NCBI RefSeq assembly: GCF_003343245.1
Contig: NZ_CP024901.1
Location: 186,001 to 250,000 of the forward strand
DNA from: Photorhabdus laumondii subsp. laumondii
Lineage (GTDB): Bacteria > Pseudomonadota > Gammaproteobacteria > Enterobacterales > Enterobacteriaceae
DNA: 64,000 bases
Direction of reading: 5' to 3'
The position numbers were made by a program, and so were the translations under genes. The notes beneath the pieces are model-generated. The model was not told the DNA's origin. It searched no databases and saw nothing but the letters and a program-made list of their open reading frames with translations. Of the stretch, positions 40,043-49,516 are shown piece by piece. The first letter of the stretch is position 1. Every line of letters begins with the position of its first letter.

Positions 40043-40879
40043 ATGAAATCTCGCGTTGTTATTACGGCGTTATTGGCCGGGTTAACACTGGTTACTGGTG
40101 CTGCGAAGGCGGATAAACTGGATGATATTAAAAAAACCGGTGCCGTGCGGATCGCTGTTTTCGACAGTAATCCTCCGTTTGGTTTTATTGACCCGCAAAC
40201 CAAAAAACTGGCAGGTTATGATGTAGATATCGCAAACGCGATTGCCAATGACTTGGGTGTTAAATTGGAACTGCGCCCGACTAACCCAGCAAACCGTTTA
40301 CCTCTGTTGGCATCAAAGAAAGTTGACTTGATTGCTGCCAACTTTACCGTCACTCATGAGCGTGCTAAACAAGTTGATTTTTCAATCCCTTACTTTGCTA
40401 CTGGGCAAAAATTTATTGCCCGTAAAGGTATTTTAAAATCGCCCGAAGACATTAAAAACTTACGTATTGGTGCTGATAAAGGCACAGTACAGGAAATTAC
40501 GCTGCGCGAGCATTACCCGACAGCCAAAGTGATCTCTTATGACGACACACCTCTGGCCTTTGCTGCGCTACGTAACGGCAATGTGCAAGCCATCACGCAG
40601 GATGATGCTAAGTTAGTCGGTCTGTTGGCTAATGTACCGGAAGCCCAAAAAGCTGAATTTGAGATCTCTCCTTTTAGCATCACCCGTGAATATCAGGCAG
40701 TCGCTGCGGCGAAAGGACAAGAGCGCTTGGTTGAGGCGGTGAACCAAACTTTGCTGAAATTGGAAAAAGAGGGTGAAGCAGCGGAAATTTATAACCGTTG
40801 GTTTGGCCCGGAAACCAAATCGGCTCAACCGAGAGGTGACTTTAAGTTTGCGCCTTTGGAGCAGCAAACTCAGTCTTAA
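40043..40879 (+). CDS. Polar amino-acid ABC transporter, substrate-binding protein
   Basis: 278-aa family-3 solute-binding protein. Signal peptide MKSRVVITALLAGLTLVTGAAKA, then VRIAVFDSNPPFGFIDP and KLAGYDVDIANAIA, typical of glutamine/glutamate/aspartate binders. Followed by two permease genes and no ATPase. A piece of a related gene is found in the scar at 51442-51534. Substrate not determinable. Confidence 0.9.
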   Translation: MKSRVVITALLAGLTLVTGAAKADKLDDIKKTGAVRIAVFDSNPPFGFIDPQTKKLAGYDVDIANAIANDLGVKLELRPTNPANRLPLLASKKVDLIAANFTVTHERAKQVDFSIPYFATGQKFIARKGILKSPEDIKNLRIGADKGTVQEITLREHYPTAKVISYDDTPLAFAALRNGNVQAITQDDAKLVGLLANVPEAQKAEFEISPFSITREYQAVAAAKGQERLVEAVNQTLLKLEKEGEAAEIYNRWFGPETKSAQPRGDFKFAPLEQQTQS

Positions 40880-40904
40880 TGAGTAGTAAGTTATTGATAA
40901 TTTT

Positions 40905-40931
40905 AGCCTCGCCTTTTGTTGCGGGGCTTTG
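40905..40931 (+). terminator. Hairpin between the binding-protein and permease genes
   Basis: AGCCTCGC / GCGGGGCT (40905-40912 with 40921-40928) followed by TTGTC. Incomplete terminator, probably letting the binding protein be made in excess. Confidence 0.6.
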
Positions 40932-40960
40932 TCATTGGTAATACCTGGTAATAGTAAGAT

Positions 40961-41698
40961 ATGTTTGAATTATTTGTTACAGAACAGTTACTTGCTCCCC
41001 AATATTTGGGATGGCTTTGGCAAGGTTTCCTGATTACATTGTGGATATCCGCTTGTACCGTTATCGCTTCCACCTTGCTAGGGTTTGTACTGGCTGCTGC
41101 TCGTGACAGCCAATTGAAAATTCTCCGTTGGCTGGTAACCGCTTACACCACGCTATTTCGCAATACGCCTTTGCTGGTGCAACTGTTTTTCTGGTATTTC
41201 GCCTCAGGGCAGATACTGCCGCAAGAGGTGATGTTTTGGCTGAATACACCCCATGAAATCAATCTGTTAGGTCTATCATTGGCCTGGCCTTCATTCGAAT
41301 TTTTGGCTGGATTTATTGGTTTGACTCTCTATTCAGCGCCATTCGTGGCGGAAGAGCTACGCGCCGGTATTCAGGGTATAGGGCGCGGGCAAAAATATGC
41401 AGCTCATGCACTGGGACTCACTGGCTGGCAAGCAATGCGTTATGTGGTATTGCCACAAGCGTTGAAAATCGCAACGCCGCCATTGCTAGGGCAATATATG
41501 AATATTGTGAAAAACTCGTCACTGACAATGGCAATTGGCGTGGCTGAGTTGTCATATGCTTCCCGTCAAGTAGAAACCGAAACATTAAAAACGTTTGAAG
41601 CATTCGGTGTTGCAACGGTGTTGTATATCGCCACCATTGCCGTCATGGAAGGTTGGGGACAATGGCGTCAACAACAAGCTATAACGAGAGGACATTAG
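40961..41698 (+). CDS. Amino-acid ABC transporter permease (HisM/GltJ-like)
   Basis: 245 aa with about five membrane segments. Contains YTTLFRNTPLLVQLFFWYF, the family signature, and the EAA loop AAHALGLTGWQAMRYVVLPQ. One base separates it from the next permease, so the two form a heterodimer. Confidence 0.92.
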   Translation: MFELFVTEQLLAPQYLGWLWQGFLITLWISACTVIASTLLGFVLAAARDSQLKILRWLVTAYTTLFRNTPLLVQLFFWYFASGQILPQEVMFWLNTPHEINLLGLSLAWPSFEFLAGFIGLTLYSAPFVAEELRAGIQGIGRGQKYAAHALGLTGWQAMRYVVLPQALKIATPPLLGQYMNIVKNSSLTMAIGVAELSYASRQVETETLKTFEAFGVATVLYIATIAVMEGWGQWRQQQAITRGH

Positions 41699-41699
41699 A

Positions 41700-42443
41700 A
41701 TGGATTTTTCGGTCATTGCAGAAAACTGGCGCTATCTACTGTTAGGTACATTTCCTGATGGTCCTCTTGAAGGGGCGGCGTTGACATTGGTTATTAGCCT
41801 GATAGCCGGGACGATTTCTATTGTATTGGGTACAGTTGCCGGTATTGCTTTGGCAATGCTGAAAGGATTTTGGGTTAACCTGTTAGCTGCGGTATTGGGC
41901 TTTTTCCGTGCAATTCCAGTCATTATGCTGATTTTCTGGACTTACTTCCTGTTGCCGGTGATGCTGGGTATGGAAATTCCAGAAATTACCACGGTGGTTT
42001 GCGCTCTGGCGTTGATCACATCGGCTTATTTGGCTCATGGGGTAAAAGCGGGGATTATTGCGATTGGAGCCGGTCAGTGGCAAGCAGGGCTATCATTAGG
42101 TTTTAACCGTTGGCAGGTACTTTGGTACATTGTATTGCCACAAGCGTTGCGTATGATGGTGCCTTCCTTTATTAATCAGTGGATTGCGCTGATAAAAGAT
42201 ACCTCTCTGGCTTATATTGTTGGCGTGGCGGAATTATCATTTCTGGCAACTCAGGTTAATAACCGCAGCATGGTTTACCCGACAGAAGTCTTTTTATTTG
42301 TCGCGTTAATTTATTTCGTGATGTGTTTGGCATTGGAATTGACAGCAAACTATCTTGTTCGCCGATTTACTCTACAGCGTAGGAAAATATCGTTTTTCCG
42401 TTTCTGGCGGAAAGAAAAATTAGTTTTGGCTCCCCAATATTAG
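41700..42443 (+). CDS. Amino-acid ABC transporter permease (HisQ/GltK-like)
   Basis: 247 aa, partner of the preceding permease. FFRAIPVIMLIFWTYF and the EAA loop QAGLSLGFNRWQVLWYIVLP are visible. No ATP-binding gene follows; a terminator does. The importer must borrow an ATPase from elsewhere. Confidence 0.92.
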   Translation: MDFSVIAENWRYLLLGTFPDGPLEGAALTLVISLIAGTISIVLGTVAGIALAMLKGFWVNLLAAVLGFFRAIPVIMLIFWTYFLLPVMLGMEIPEITTVVCALALITSAYLAHGVKAGIIAIGAGQWQAGLSLGFNRWQVLWYIVLPQALRMMVPSFINQWIALIKDTSLAYIVGVAELSFLATQVNNRSMVYPTEVFLFVALIYFVMCLALELTANYLVRRFTLQRRKISFFRFWRKEKLVLAPQY

Positions 42444-42480
42444 TTTTTCTCTTTACTTAATTATCTTTATCTAAGGCATA

Positions 42481-42511
42481 ATCTCCCTATTTTAACGATA
42501 GGGGGATTTTT
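42481..42511 (+). terminator. Rho-independent terminator after the permease genes
   Basis: ATCTCCCTA / TAGGGGGAT with a G-U pair, then TTTT TAATTTT. Confidence 0.8.
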
Positions 42512-42836
<325 letters not shown>

Positions 42837-42861
42837 GATCCTAGCATTCAATGCTAGGATC
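42837..42861 (-). terminator. Hairpin downstream of cdiI
   Basis: GATCCTAGCA-TTCAA-TGCTAGGATC, a perfect 10-bp stem 9 bases after the cdiI stop on the minus strand, followed by TTTCTC. Likely 3' end of the immunity array. Confidence 0.65.
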
Positions 42862-42869
42862 ATTCTGAT

Positions 42870-43238
42870 TTAAGGGAGTTGAACAAGTAAGGATTTTACT
42901 TGCTCTGTATCTTCTGGATGTAATTGAAGATATTTCTCACAGGCTAGTTTTACATATTTGAAACAGGTTGCTTCGCTTACAATTATTGTTGGTGCTTGTT
43001 CTGGTGGATAGCCCCATGTAAACTCAACCCCTTCAAAATGTTCTTCTTCAAAAAAACTATTCATATCTGGAAAATTACAGTAGGCACCATCTGTAGAAAA
43101 ACCATGTCTTTTTATAATATTTTCTATAACATCATAAAAATAATTTTTCCCCTTTTGGTACATCACATCAAAATAACCTTTCAGAATCCACTCAGGATTA
43201 CTTTCATCATATGGTTGACCAAATAATTTTTGCTTCAT
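42870..43238 (-). CDS. cdiI: CdiI-type immunity protein (orphan)
   Basis: 122 aa from ATG 43238 (MKQKLFGQPYDESNPEWILK). This matches the style of CdiI proteins that neutralise ribonuclease CdiA-CT toxins: FDVMYQKGKNYFYDV, EGVEFTWGYPPEQAP, and the tail ACEKYLQLHPEDTEQV. The frame is open upstream to 43289 and further, because the preceding decayed gene is in the same frame. It is the third immunity gene from cdiA and its cognate toxin is absent, so it probably protects against foreign CDI. Confidence 0.75.
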   Translation of the reverse strand: MKQKLFGQPYDESNPEWILKGYFDVMYQKGKNYFYDVIENIIKRHGFSTDGAYCNFPDMNSFFEEEHFEGVEFTWGYPPEQAPTIIVSEATCFKYVKLACEKYLQLHPEDTEQVKSLLVQLP

Positions 43239-43646
43239 TGTTATTTTCTTGTTACTAGTAAATATTTCAGTTAATGGGCATTGTGACATTTTTTGAATTA
43301 CAGAATGAACTGTACCAGCAGGTAATAATGTCTCCTTTATTGTATTCCCATCATCAACACTTCAAATTAGGCAATCATTTTGGCTTGTTTTCATAAAGTA
43401 AATATAATAGCCATTATCCCCCATTGCAGTACAGGTCATATCAAACAAGCCATCAATAAGATCTTCTCCTTCTCCTGTAAAATAACTTTCTGCATTTCTG
43501 TATAAGGTAATAGGATCAAAGGGAATATCATTACATGCCAACTCATCTATTTTCATATTTGAGTAAAAGTCAATTGTTGTTCTTAATTCGAAAACATCAA
43601 CAATGTCAAATTGAAGAGAAAATAAAAATGGATCACCATAAATCAT
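43239..43646 (-). pseudogene. Second immunity gene, interrupted by TGA after codon 94
   Basis: Starts MIYGDPFLFSLQFDIVDVFE, like the MIFGDPYRFAI start of the first immunity protein. TGA at 43362-43364 ends it after TSQNDCLI, but the same frame continues SVDDGNTIKETLLPAGTVHS into the region before cdiI. A TGG (Trp) to TGA change would explain this. The product may be a 94-aa truncated protein or nothing. Confidence 0.6.
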
Positions 43647-43738
43647 TTTAGTTTCACTCCTAGATTTTTCTGAATATCACTTGGCACCTGTTTGCTTGTT
43701 AAGGCATTGTTAATATCTCCGGAGCTGCCATTCCAAAT
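43643..43738 (-). pseudogene. Orphan CdiA C-terminal toxin tail
   Basis: One frame on the minus strand reads IWNGSSGDINNAL then VPSDIQKNLGVKLK and stops at the start codon of the second immunity gene. This parallels the end of the full CdiA, HWSGSTGDQKNPL then IPNDVKKNFGLPGKWR, at the same distance from its immunity gene. It is the 3' remnant of a displaced toxin module. Confidence 0.75.
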
Positions 43739-43760
43739 AACCCCAACTGTAGTTGGGGTT
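43739..43760 (-). terminator. Hairpin after the Imm42-like gene
   Basis: AACCCCAACT-AC-AGTTGGGGTT on the minus strand is a perfect 10-bp stem 17 bases after the stop of the first immunity gene. The U-run is poor. Confidence 0.5.
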
Positions 43761-43776
43761 ATATATGGAGACTATA

Positions 43777-44337
43777 TTACAATGATATATAATATTTTTT
43801 TATATTGGAAATTATTTCTTTAACTTCATCTTTATAAATTTTTGTTTCATAGAAATCAGGTTTAGGAATATCTTCCCAGTAACCACAACCATTATTATCA
43901 TATCTTAAGATACGTCGTTTTGCTCCGATGATTCTAACAATATCATCGTAAGATACAGCAAATACAGAACTACCAAAATCATCAATATTCTCTGTTGAAG
44001 CTTTATAAATATATGACGATTCAAAATCTTCTGGCACATCTAGGTTACTATCTACCAGATTAGGAGATATCATACCTAACATCGTGTTAAATGCTTCTTT
44101 AATTTCTTTATCAAATAGCTCTTTATTTTCAGGAAAAGAAACTAATGCATTTTTTTCATCTAAAGAAAAAACATCCACATTTAATGTTGCGGTAGTTAGT
44201 TCATCAGGGAACATTTTCCCATTAATATAAAAATGGAATAACCCATTTTTAAATGAACTATCACTCCAATAGGGAATATATTCTACTAATATCGCAAAAC
44301 GATATGGATCACCAAAAATCATAATTTCTATCTCCAT
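43777..44337 (-). CDS. Imm42-like immunity protein for the adjacent CdiA
   Basis: 186 aa. Begins MEIEIMIFGDPYRFAILVEY, contains NGLFHFYINGKMFPDEL and VFAVSYDDIVRIIGAKRR, in the style of immunity 42 family proteins of polymorphic toxin systems. ATG 44337 overlaps the end of cdiA by 10 bases, so it is co-translated with its toxin. Cytoplasmic; expected to bind the C-terminal toxin domain. Confidence 0.8.
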   Translation of the reverse strand: MEIEIMIFGDPYRFAILVEYIPYWSDSSFKNGLFHFYINGKMFPDELTTATLNVDVFSLDEKNALVSFPENKELFDKEIKEAFNTMLGMISPNLVDSNLDVPEDFESSYIYKASTENIDDFGSSVFAVSYDDIVRIIGAKRRILRYDNNGCGYWEDIPKPDFYETKIYKDEVKEIISNIKKYYISL

Positions 44338-47300
44338 TTACCAGGTAAACCAAAATTTTTCTTTACATCATTAGGAATTTCTTGTCTGTCTAATGGATTT
44401 TTTTGATCTCCAGTACTACCAGACCAATGCCATGTACCATCATTACTGTAAGAAAAGCGATGAACATTTTTTTCAGAATCAATGGAATATCTTTGCTTTT
44501 CTTTAGAAGCAGAAGAAATAGAATGACTAAATAAATCCACCGAGCCCTTAGGTTCAATTCCTGCATTGGGTCGATTACCTTGCTGACCAAGAGTGTGTTT
44601 AGGGTTTGATTTGTAAGTTAGCCCATTAGAAGCGACTATTGGCTCCAGTACTGGTATTGCGCTTCCTCTGTGTTTCCCAACAATCGAAGCAACCGAAGCT
44701 TTACCGCCGATGGCACCACCAATACCGGCAGATTCTACCGCCTCTTTGGCTATCAGTGCACCTTTTTCCCAAGCTGGCAACGAGTTATACAACAGCCCTA
44801 AATCGTTCTGGTTTTCTGTCGTCACAAACTGACTGATACGATGGGAATCTTCTTCTGATAAGCCAAACATCCATCTCAGACCACTGATGGCATCCGCTGT
44901 TTTTATTCCTCCTTCCATTTCAGCCTGATAGGTCAGTGTGCATAACCCACCGTTCCCGGCACAGTGAGACAACATTTCTGCCCGTTGTGTAGCGCTCAGT
45001 TTGTTGTATTTGTTCCAGATTGCTTCGGTAGGCGTTCCTTGCTTATTGGCTTCCTGGAGTTCTCTGACCAGATTGTAGGCATTCATGGAGTTCAGGTGGT
45101 TAAAGAGAATAACAATTTCCCCGGCATTAGCTCCACTGTTAGCCCCTTTGGCGCTGTTGGTCGCAATGGCCCCTGCGACGCTGCCAATGATTTTGCCACC
45201 TGCCTGAATTTTCATTGGATCATTGAATGTTTTATCCAATGTTATCGCGGCCAGTTCTGCGGCTAATGCTCCAGCCGCCGCCCCTTTGGCATCACCGCCG
45301 CCAATTTCCGCAGCAAGAGCAGAAACCGCCGCATGGCTGATAGCTTTTCCGGGTAAATCTAACACCTGACCGTTAGCCCCAATCAACCCGGCACCTTCGG
45401 CGTTAATCTGGCTGCCAATATTGGCAAGTAATGCGGTAGTAAAATTGTCCTTAAAACTACCGCCATTGATGGCTGTACCAAGGCTGGAACTGATAATGGA
45501 TTGACCCGCTACCCGTTGAGCCACTTTGCTCCAGTCGCCATGGCTCAGTTTAGGTAATGTCGCTTTTGCCGGGTCAATTTGAGCGCCATTGGCGGCTTTA
45601 TCCCATCCCATGACGTTATCAAAACCCGCCAGTGCGCCACCAAGCGCCATTGAGGTAACGGTTGATTTAACGGTATCGCTGCTACCCAACACTTTTAGTG
45701 CTTTGGATAGATCACCCTGATTATCCACAATAGCAACCGCCGCCTGTGCCGTCAGTGATGACATTCCTGCGGTTAATGCCCCACCCGCAACGCTATTACC
45801 CGCATAAGATGCGACAGATGCCGCCAGAGAACTGCCTGCGGTTGCTGCCGCTGCCGCAATCGCAATCACCGCAGAAACCACCGGGTTTAAATGCTGGCTT
45901 TTGTGATCCCAACTGTCATAAGCATCCTTCACCACATTCCACTGGGTATCTTTATTTTCGTTGAGTCCTTTCAGCCAGGCGGTCTCCGGTGTATTCCCCA
46001 ATACAGTCAGGACATTTTGTAATGACTGACCATTTTTCGCTTTGATATCCGCGCTGACACCTTTAGCCGCTTCTACGGTCAGTTTTCCGCCAATATGAAT
46101 AGAGGGAAGAACCCACTTATCTTCGGTATAACCTTTATCCCTTTGCTTAATATAAAAGCCTTTGGAATAGGTAATAGTCTGTTCAAAAGCGGTATTTTTT
46201 ACCGCTTTAAAATTGACTTTACCGTGAGTGCTGGTCAATTTGGCGTTTTTATTAGTGGCAATTTGACTGGCTTCGTAAGTGCTGTCATCCCGACTTAACA
46301 GATTAATATCACCACCCGCGGTAAATTCAGTGACTTTATTAGTGACATCATGACGGGTACGTTTAGCGGTTTTCTTCCTGCCATACCAATTACGACTTGT
46401 CTCTGTGTTCTCATAATGGTTAGATTCTTCCATCGCCTGAGCGTACAGATAGCCACCTTTCGCCGCGATATCCATTGCCCCTTTGGCCGCCAGTTTAGTG
46501 GCCTGAAAAAGAATACTGCCGTTTGAAAGCACGGTTAGCACACCACCACTGGTTAATTCAGTACTTTGTTGAGTATAGGTTTCTGTGATGCTGTTATCTT
46601 TGAAATAATCAGCGCGATCTTTGTAGAAGTGATTCCGAGCCGATTCGAAACGTATATCACCACCAGAGGTAATCGTTATATCACCATCAGAAAGTAACTT
46701 TGAACCCACAGTGGTAATGGCTCCATTGGCAGCCATTGTCAGCTTTTTAGTACCACGGATTTGTGTGCCATAATTTCTGTCATCTTTATGTTCATCATAA
46801 TGCTCAGGTCTGTCATCGTCATTGTAAGCAATAGCAGAGTAAAGCAGGGGCAGGAGTGTGATATTCCTTCCAGAGGACAATAATACGTTACCGTTTGCCT
46901 GTATCTGAACCGCCTTTCCGTTAATATCTGTACCGCTGATGACACTGATATTATTCCCTGCGGTTAATTGGCTGCTTAATTCTCCTGAACGTGATGAAGG
47001 GAATAATTTACTCAGTGAAGGAGATAATTCACGGGGAGCCAGATCAATACTTTTTGCAGAAGTTAAATTGATGTCTTTTTCTGCGGAGAAACGAATACTC
47101 TTAGCCGATAAATTTCCACCGGCATTAATCACAATAGAACTTTTTGCATCCAGCTTACCCACTTTAGATAACATGTTATTAAAAAGTTCTTGTTCTTTAA
47201 TGAAAGAGATAATACTGCCAATTCGTTTATGTGATAATAGCACCGCATTGTTATTATCAATGGTGATATCATTATTTGCCGTTAAAGTAATATTATCACT

Positions 47301-49487
47301 TTTAGTTAAAAATATGTCCCGAAAAATAATATTCTTACCTGCGTTTAGCAATAAATCACCTGTTGCCTCAATGCGGCTGATTATTCTATTACCATCATGG
47401 TTGAAATATCCGACAGTCTCATTGCTTTGCAATTTCAAATCAGCATTACGGCTAATAACAGTAATGTTTTTTCCCTTGATTTTACTCTGCAATACATCAA
47501 TATTATTAGCGGCGATCATGGATACATCACCACCCGAAATAACTTCCCCGGTGTTTAATGTAACAGCGTCAGTTGCTAAAATCGTGATGTTGTTATTAGC
47601 TTTGATAATATTATTGTTGTTGATTTTCCCTGAATTTAAGACAATATTTTTAGCAGATAACGCATCATAACCCCCTGCAACGGTGATTTGGGACATTTCA
47701 TTGATGTCATAAGGGGGTGGTGTGCGAATATTAATATTATCTTTAAAATCAGCGACAAGATTACCGGCAGCAACAACACTGGCGGGTTCAATAATATTGC
47801 TTTCATCCTCCCATGTTTTAACGTTTCCTGATCTGTCAAAGTCTGTCCTGATATATACGTCGCCACGGGAAGACACACTACCTTCGGTTTCCTTCTCAGT
47901 ATATACAATATAATTATTTAGCACGCCGGTTATTTTGCTTTCATTAATAAAATTAATTCCTGTTAAGAAAATATCTTTTCCGGCACTCATCTTACTGACA
48001 AAATTCAATAACTCATCACTGTTGATATAAATGCTCTTTCCAGATGCTATCACTCCAGGTTGCTTACTGTCAGAATTGATGGTTTCAGTTCTGGCGTGAT
48101 TTATATGAATTCCCCCATCTGTAGTATTATCTCTACCAAAATCAACACGCCCAAACCATTTATCAGGAAGTGGAGTGATTAATGCAGCTTCATGAATAAC
48201 CGGGTCTCCAAAATCACAGGTTTTCGTTTCATTAATAATCAGGTTTTTATCTGTTGAATCTGGTATTAACTCCTTGTTTTTAACAACAAAAACATCACGT
48301 GTATTATTAAGTTTTTGGGTCCTGACAACCAAATCCCCCTTTACCGTCTTTATCGTCGCAGATTTATTCTCAATCAGATGACCTTTATTCCCCTGAGCAT
48401 CTTTCTGTATCCACATATTATTATTGGCTTGCAGAAGTGCTTTATCACCGTTATTTCGCACGGTATCGCCAAATATTCGAATATCCCGGCCAGCAGTCAC
48501 GCTTCCTTTATTATCCAGCGTGGTATTTTCCAGAATAATATCCCGTCCCGCCTGCACGTTAATATTGGGCGCAATATGGGTTTCTTTGCCAATAACATTC
48601 AGGTCCGTTTTAGCCTTAATATTGCCCAGTTCAATTTTGCCATTGGCGTTTAAAGTAATATCACGCTGGTCACTGATTAAATTTTTCAGATTAACACCAA
48701 CGCCCTCTTCAGTGGCAACCAGTCGGATTTTATTGGCATACATGCCACCTAATGCTTTGGTATCAACGGCTAATTGGGGTTTAGCGCCTTCACCAGCGAC
48801 AGGTTTAACTGTGCCGTCTTTTAAACTGATTCGGTTAGCGCCTTGTGTCAGAGACAGGTTATTGGCCTGAATTTTTCCATTTAATTCCGTTGCCCGGCTG
48901 ATAATATCGACATAATCCGTCGCCTTGCCATCTAACCCTTTACCGCCAATGGTGATTTGGCCTGTTTTAACTTCCAATGCTTCCAACGCACCCTGTTTAT
49001 CAAATTGCGGTTTACCCGTGGTCAGTGTTGCACTCGAAGTATTAATAAAGCCACAGCCATCACAAGTAATGCCGTTGGGGTTGGCAATCATTACATTGGC
49101 TTTATTGCCGAAAATCTCCAATTGGCCTTGCAGGTTAGATTGTCCGCTGCCGGTCACTTCATTAATAATCAGTTCCGCCGCTTTTCCATGCAGATTAGGG
49201 TTAGCGTTAAGTTGCCCCGCCAGTTGTGATTGAGCCGCTTGCGTGGCGTTATTGAGTACAGCGCCTTGAGTATCGACATTGAACGCTTTATAGGTGTTGT
49301 GGGATATCCCCGCGTCATTCGGCGTGGCAATATTGACAACCGGAACGTTGCTTTGGTTTTGTACCTGCGTATGGTTATTGTCCGGTGTGATCCCCGCAGC
49401 AATCGCCGGGTGTAGCGGCTGAATTGCCGTCAGGTAAATTAAAAGATAACTCGTGCCTCTCGCCACCGAGTTGTTGCGTTTACTCAT
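44328..49487 (-). CDS. cdiA: CdiA/TpsA-type filamentous haemagglutinin with C-terminal toxin
   Basis: 1719 aa from ATG 49487 with AAGGGAT upstream (the open frame starts earlier at 49541 but overlaps cdiB). Signal peptide to about residue 33, TPS/haemagglutination domain to about 300 with IANPNGITCDGCGF, then a beta-helical filament, short for CdiA. A DUF637-like hydrophobic Ala-rich segment lies roughly at 1230-1420, followed by a pre-toxin region. I do not see a VENN motif. The last about 100 residues (from YKSNPKHTLGQQGNRPNAG to FGLPGKWR) form a toxin domain with His/Trp-rich NVHRFSYSNDGTWHWSGST; activity unknown, nuclease likely. A degenerate copy of its tail is at 43643. Confidence 0.88.
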   Translation of the reverse strand: MSKRNNSVARGTSYLLIYLTAIQPLHPAIAAGITPDNNHTQVQNQSNVPVVNIATPNDAGISHNTYKAFNVDTQGAVLNNATQAAQSQLAGQLNANPNLHGKAAELIINEVTGSGQSNLQGQLEIFGNKANVMIANPNGITCDGCGFINTSSATLTTGKPQFDKQGALEALEVKTGQITIGGKGLDGKATDYVDIISRATELNGKIQANNLSLTQGANRISLKDGTVKPVAGEGAKPQLAVDTKALGGMYANKIRLVATEEGVGVNLKNLISDQRDITLNANGKIELGNIKAKTDLNVIGKETHIAPNINVQAGRDIILENTTLDNKGSVTAGRDIRIFGDTVRNNGDKALLQANNNMWIQKDAQGNKGHLIENKSATIKTVKGDLVVRTQKLNNTRDVFVVKNKELIPDSTDKNLIINETKTCDFGDPVIHEAALITPLPDKWFGRVDFGRDNTTDGGIHINHARTETINSDSKQPGVIASGKSIYINSDELLNFVSKMSAGKDIFLTGINFINESKITGVLNNYIVYTEKETEGSVSSRGDVYIRTDFDRSGNVKTWEDESNIIEPASVVAAGNLVADFKDNINIRTPPPYDINEMSQITVAGGYDALSAKNIVLNSGKINNNNIIKANNNITILATDAVTLNTGEVISGGDVSMIAANNIDVLQSKIKGKNITVISRNADLKLQSNETVGYFNHDGNRIISRIEATGDLLLNAGKNIIFRDIFLTKSDNITLTANNDITIDNNNAVLLSHKRIGSIISFIKEQELFNNMLSKVGKLDAKSSIVINAGGNLSAKSIRFSAEKDINLTSAKSIDLAPRELSPSLSKLFPSSRSGELSSQLTAGNNISVISGTDINGKAVQIQANGNVLLSSGRNITLLPLLYSAIAYNDDDRPEHYDEHKDDRNYGTQIRGTKKLTMAANGAITTVGSKLLSDGDITITSGGDIRFESARNHFYKDRADYFKDNSITETYTQQSTELTSGGVLTVLSNGSILFQATKLAAKGAMDIAAKGGYLYAQAMEESNHYENTETSRNWYGRKKTAKRTRHDVTNKVTEFTAGGDINLLSRDDSTYEASQIATNKNAKLTSTHGKVNFKAVKNTAFEQTITYSKGFYIKQRDKGYTEDKWVLPSIHIGGKLTVEAAKGVSADIKAKNGQSLQNVLTVLGNTPETAWLKGLNENKDTQWNVVKDAYDSWDHKSQHLNPVVSAVIAIAAAAATAGSSLAASVASYAGNSVAGGALTAGMSSLTAQAAVAIVDNQGDLSKALKVLGSSDTVKSTVTSMALGGALAGFDNVMGWDKAANGAQIDPAKATLPKLSHGDWSKVAQRVAGQSIISSSLGTAINGGSFKDNFTTALLANIGSQINAEGAGLIGANGQVLDLPGKAISHAAVSALAAEIGGGDAKGAAAGALAAELAAITLDKTFNDPMKIQAGGKIIGSVAGAIATNSAKGANSGANAGEIVILFNHLNSMNAYNLVRELQEANKQGTPTEAIWNKYNKLSATQRAEMLSHCAGNGGLCTLTYQAEMEGGIKTADAISGLRWMFGLSEEDSHRISQFVTTENQNDLGLLYNSLPAWEKGALIAKEAVESAGIGGAIGGKASVASIVGKHRGSAIPVLEPIVASNGLTYKSNPKHTLGQQGNRPNAGIEPKGSVDLFSHSISSASKEKQRYSIDSEKNVHRFSYSNDGTWHWSGSTGDQKNPLDRQEIPNDVKKNFGLPGKWR

Positions 49488-49516
49488 CGTACTATCCCTT
49501 TTGTTTAATTTAAGTG

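Noticed and set aside
46939..47670. 243-codon open frame antisense to cdiA
   Set aside because: Leu/Ile-rich mirror of the repetitive beta-helix coding region, not a membrane protein gene.
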